DNA from: CAVVNP01 sp963800235
GTDB taxonomy: Bacteria; Actinomycetota; Acidimicrobiia; Acidimicrobiales; Iamiaceae
Direction: 5' to 3'
Assembly: GCA_963800235.1 (NCBI GenBank)
Contig: CAWDAD010000001.1
Coordinates: forward strand, 1,798,001-1,862,000
DNA: 64,000 nt
Of the stretch, positions 63,149 through 64,000 are shown in pieces (position 1 is the first letter of the stretch; each line of letters starts with the position of its first letter). Below the pieces are notes generated by a model, which saw nothing but the letters and a program-made list of their open reading frames with translations, ran no database searches and was not told where the DNA came from. Position numbers and translations under genes: made by a program.

Positions 63149-63517
63149 CTAGAGGGCGACGGCGATGGCTTCGGCGGTGGTGGCGGTGTGGGTGAGGGTG
63201 AGCAGCCAGCGGGCGACGCCGAGCTCGGCGGCGCGCCGGGCGGCGCGGCCGGACACCGAGAGCGAGGGGGCGCCGGACGCCTCGTCGCGGACGACCTCGA
63301 GGTCGTGCCACTCGCAGGACCCGAGCCCCACCCCCATCGCCTTCATCGCCGCCTCCTTGGCCGCGAACCGGGCGGCGAAGCGCTCGGCGGGATCCCGCGC
63401 CCGGGTGGCGTAGGCGCGCTCGGCCGGGGTGAAGAGGCGCTCGGCGAGGCTGGGGGTGCGGGCCAGGGCCTGGCGCATCCGGTCGACCTCCACCAGGTCG
63501 ACGCCGATGCCGATCAC
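63149..63517 (-). CDS. acpS: Holo-[acyl-carrier-protein] synthase
   Basis: AcpS puts the 4'-phosphopantetheine arm on ACP. The 122-residue protein shows IGIGVDLVEVDRMR with the Mg-binding Asp, LFTPAERAYATRA, and RFAARFAAKEAAMKAMGVGL with the second Mg ligand Glu. HDLEVVRDEASGAPSL and TLTHTATTAEAIAVAL end the protein. It is 19 bases downstream of the partial gene at the right edge and 248 bases upstream of nnr. Confidence 0.95.
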   Translation of the reverse strand: MIGIGVDLVEVDRMRQALARTPSLAERLFTPAERAYATRARDPAERFAARFAAKEAAMKAMGVGLGSCEWHDLEVVRDEASGAPSLSVSGRAARRAAELGVARWLLTLTHTATTAEAIAVAL

Positions 63518-63536
63518 GGCCGTCCCGACGTCCGGG

Positions 63537-64000
63537 TCACGAGCTGCGCCAGCGGTCGGCCAGGACGTTGACCGGAACGGTGAGCAGCTCGGTGAGCGAC
63601 TGCTCGCCGAGCAGGTCGTCGCGGAAGGACGGCTCGGTCTCGGTGACCGCGTCCTTCAGGGCCGAGTACCGGCCGCGATAGCGCTCGAGGATGGTGCGGG
63701 CCGCCTGGCCGGGCAGCCGGTCGTGGAGCTGCACGTGGAGCAGCGTGAGGCCGGTGCACTGGGTGCCCTTCACCTCGGGGACGAGCACGAGGGTGCGTCC
63801 GTCGCTGCGGCCGACCGCGACGGTGACCTCGCGCTCGGTCGCCACCCGGTGCTTGGTCCCCCGAAGGACGGGGTTGCTGGCCGTCCGCAACGGCAGGTCG
63901 AGGGCGATGCCGCCCCGGTCGATGACCGCGATGGTGGCCACCTCCTCGTCGGCCCCGTCGATCCGGTAGCGGGTGTAGCCGGTGACGGCGGCGACGGCGG
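63537..64000 (-). CDS. Unrecognised protein, C-terminal part (5' end outside window)
   Basis: The frame is open to the right edge, so at least 154 codons are present and the true start is outside; the GTG at 63941 is probably internal. The visible part has strands such as TEREVTVAVGRSDGRTLVLVP, then helices (QAARTILERYRGRYSALKDA) and an end in LTVPVNVLADRWRSS. I do not recognise a family. It precedes acpS by 19 bases on the same strand and likely shares its transcript. Confidence 0.55.
   Translation of the reverse strand, partial: AVAAVTGYTRYRIDGADEEVATIAVIDRGGIALDLPLRTASNPVLRGTKHRVATEREVTVAVGRSDGRTLVLVPEVKGTQCTGLTLLHVQLHDRLPGQAARTILERYRGRYSALKDAVTETEPSFRDDLLGEQSLTELLTVPVNVLADRWRSS

Noticed and set aside
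63537..63941. The right-edge gene as a complete 134-residue protein.
   Set aside because: The same frame is open and codon-like up to the window edge, so the gene is truncated by the window.

Overview
The window is very GC-rich (roughly 70 percent or more by eye) and almost entirely coding. The gene content points to an actinobacterium, most likely of the class Acidimicrobiia. The pointers are a QcrCAB cytochrome bc1 complex with a diheme QcrC, a split cta cluster, GuaB3 beside GuaA, an acpS-nnr-alr-tsaE-tsaB-rimI-tsaD-groESL chain, a perfect CIRCE element, and many genes with a TAnnnT -10 box 5-9 nt before the start codon (leaderless-type promoters). The class assignment is inference. No gap between genes exceeds about 250 bases. 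I saw no rRNA, tRNA, CRISPR array or insertion sequence.

Layout. 1-4.8 kb: end of a membrane protein, argJ, and an SPFH protein plus zinc-ribbon membrane protein pair. 4.9-8.9 kb: catabolic and hypothetical genes (aldehyde dehydrogenase, VOC protein, DAPDH-like reductase, SRPBCC protein). 8.9-16.5 kb: icd, metF, acyl-ACP desaturase, lipase-like hydrolase, folD, purH and purN, a one-carbon and purine block. 16.6-22 kb: membrane proteins, sucD-sucC, a stand-alone B12-binding mutase domain and an AMP-forming acyl-CoA ligase. 22-28 kb: pcrA/uvrD helicase, YbhN-type membrane protein, dienelactone hydrolase, NlpC/P60 hydrolase. 28.3-38.1 kb: guaB3-guaA and guaB around a hypothetical gene, an epoxide-hydrolase-like gene, a molybdopterin oxidoreductase, YqgE and an FkbM methyltransferase. 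38.1-41.6 kb: ctaG, an MFS exporter and a MerR regulator with a twin operator. 42.2-49.2 kb: respiratory supercomplex genes (ctaE-qcrC-qcrA-qcrB converging on ctaC-ctaD-ctaF). 49.3-52 kb: a DrrAB-like ABC exporter divergent from a MarR regulator. 52-64 kb: NUDIX hydrolase, small protein, groEL-groES behind CIRCE, tsaD-rimI-tsaB-tsaE, P1 peptidase, alpha/beta hydrolase, alr, CBS protein, nnrE-nnrD, acpS and a partial gene.

The most striking technical feature is a set of 13 inferred single-base frameshifts in otherwise well conserved genes. Eight lie within 53.2-55.9 kb (groEL three, groES one, tsaD four). The rest are in the aldehyde dehydrogenase, B12-binding protein, acyl-CoA ligase, an alpha/beta hydrolase and the 5' end of ctaD. 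Because the protein sequence resumes intact in another frame each time, they look like sequence or assembly indels rather than gene decay. Biologically, the best candidates for follow-up are the SPFH/zinc-ribbon pair (resembling YdjI/YdjG of the Bacillus PspA membrane-stress system), the MerR-MFS twin operator, the doubled CIRCE, a 46-bp palindrome at 19.7 kb and two families of intergenic repeats.
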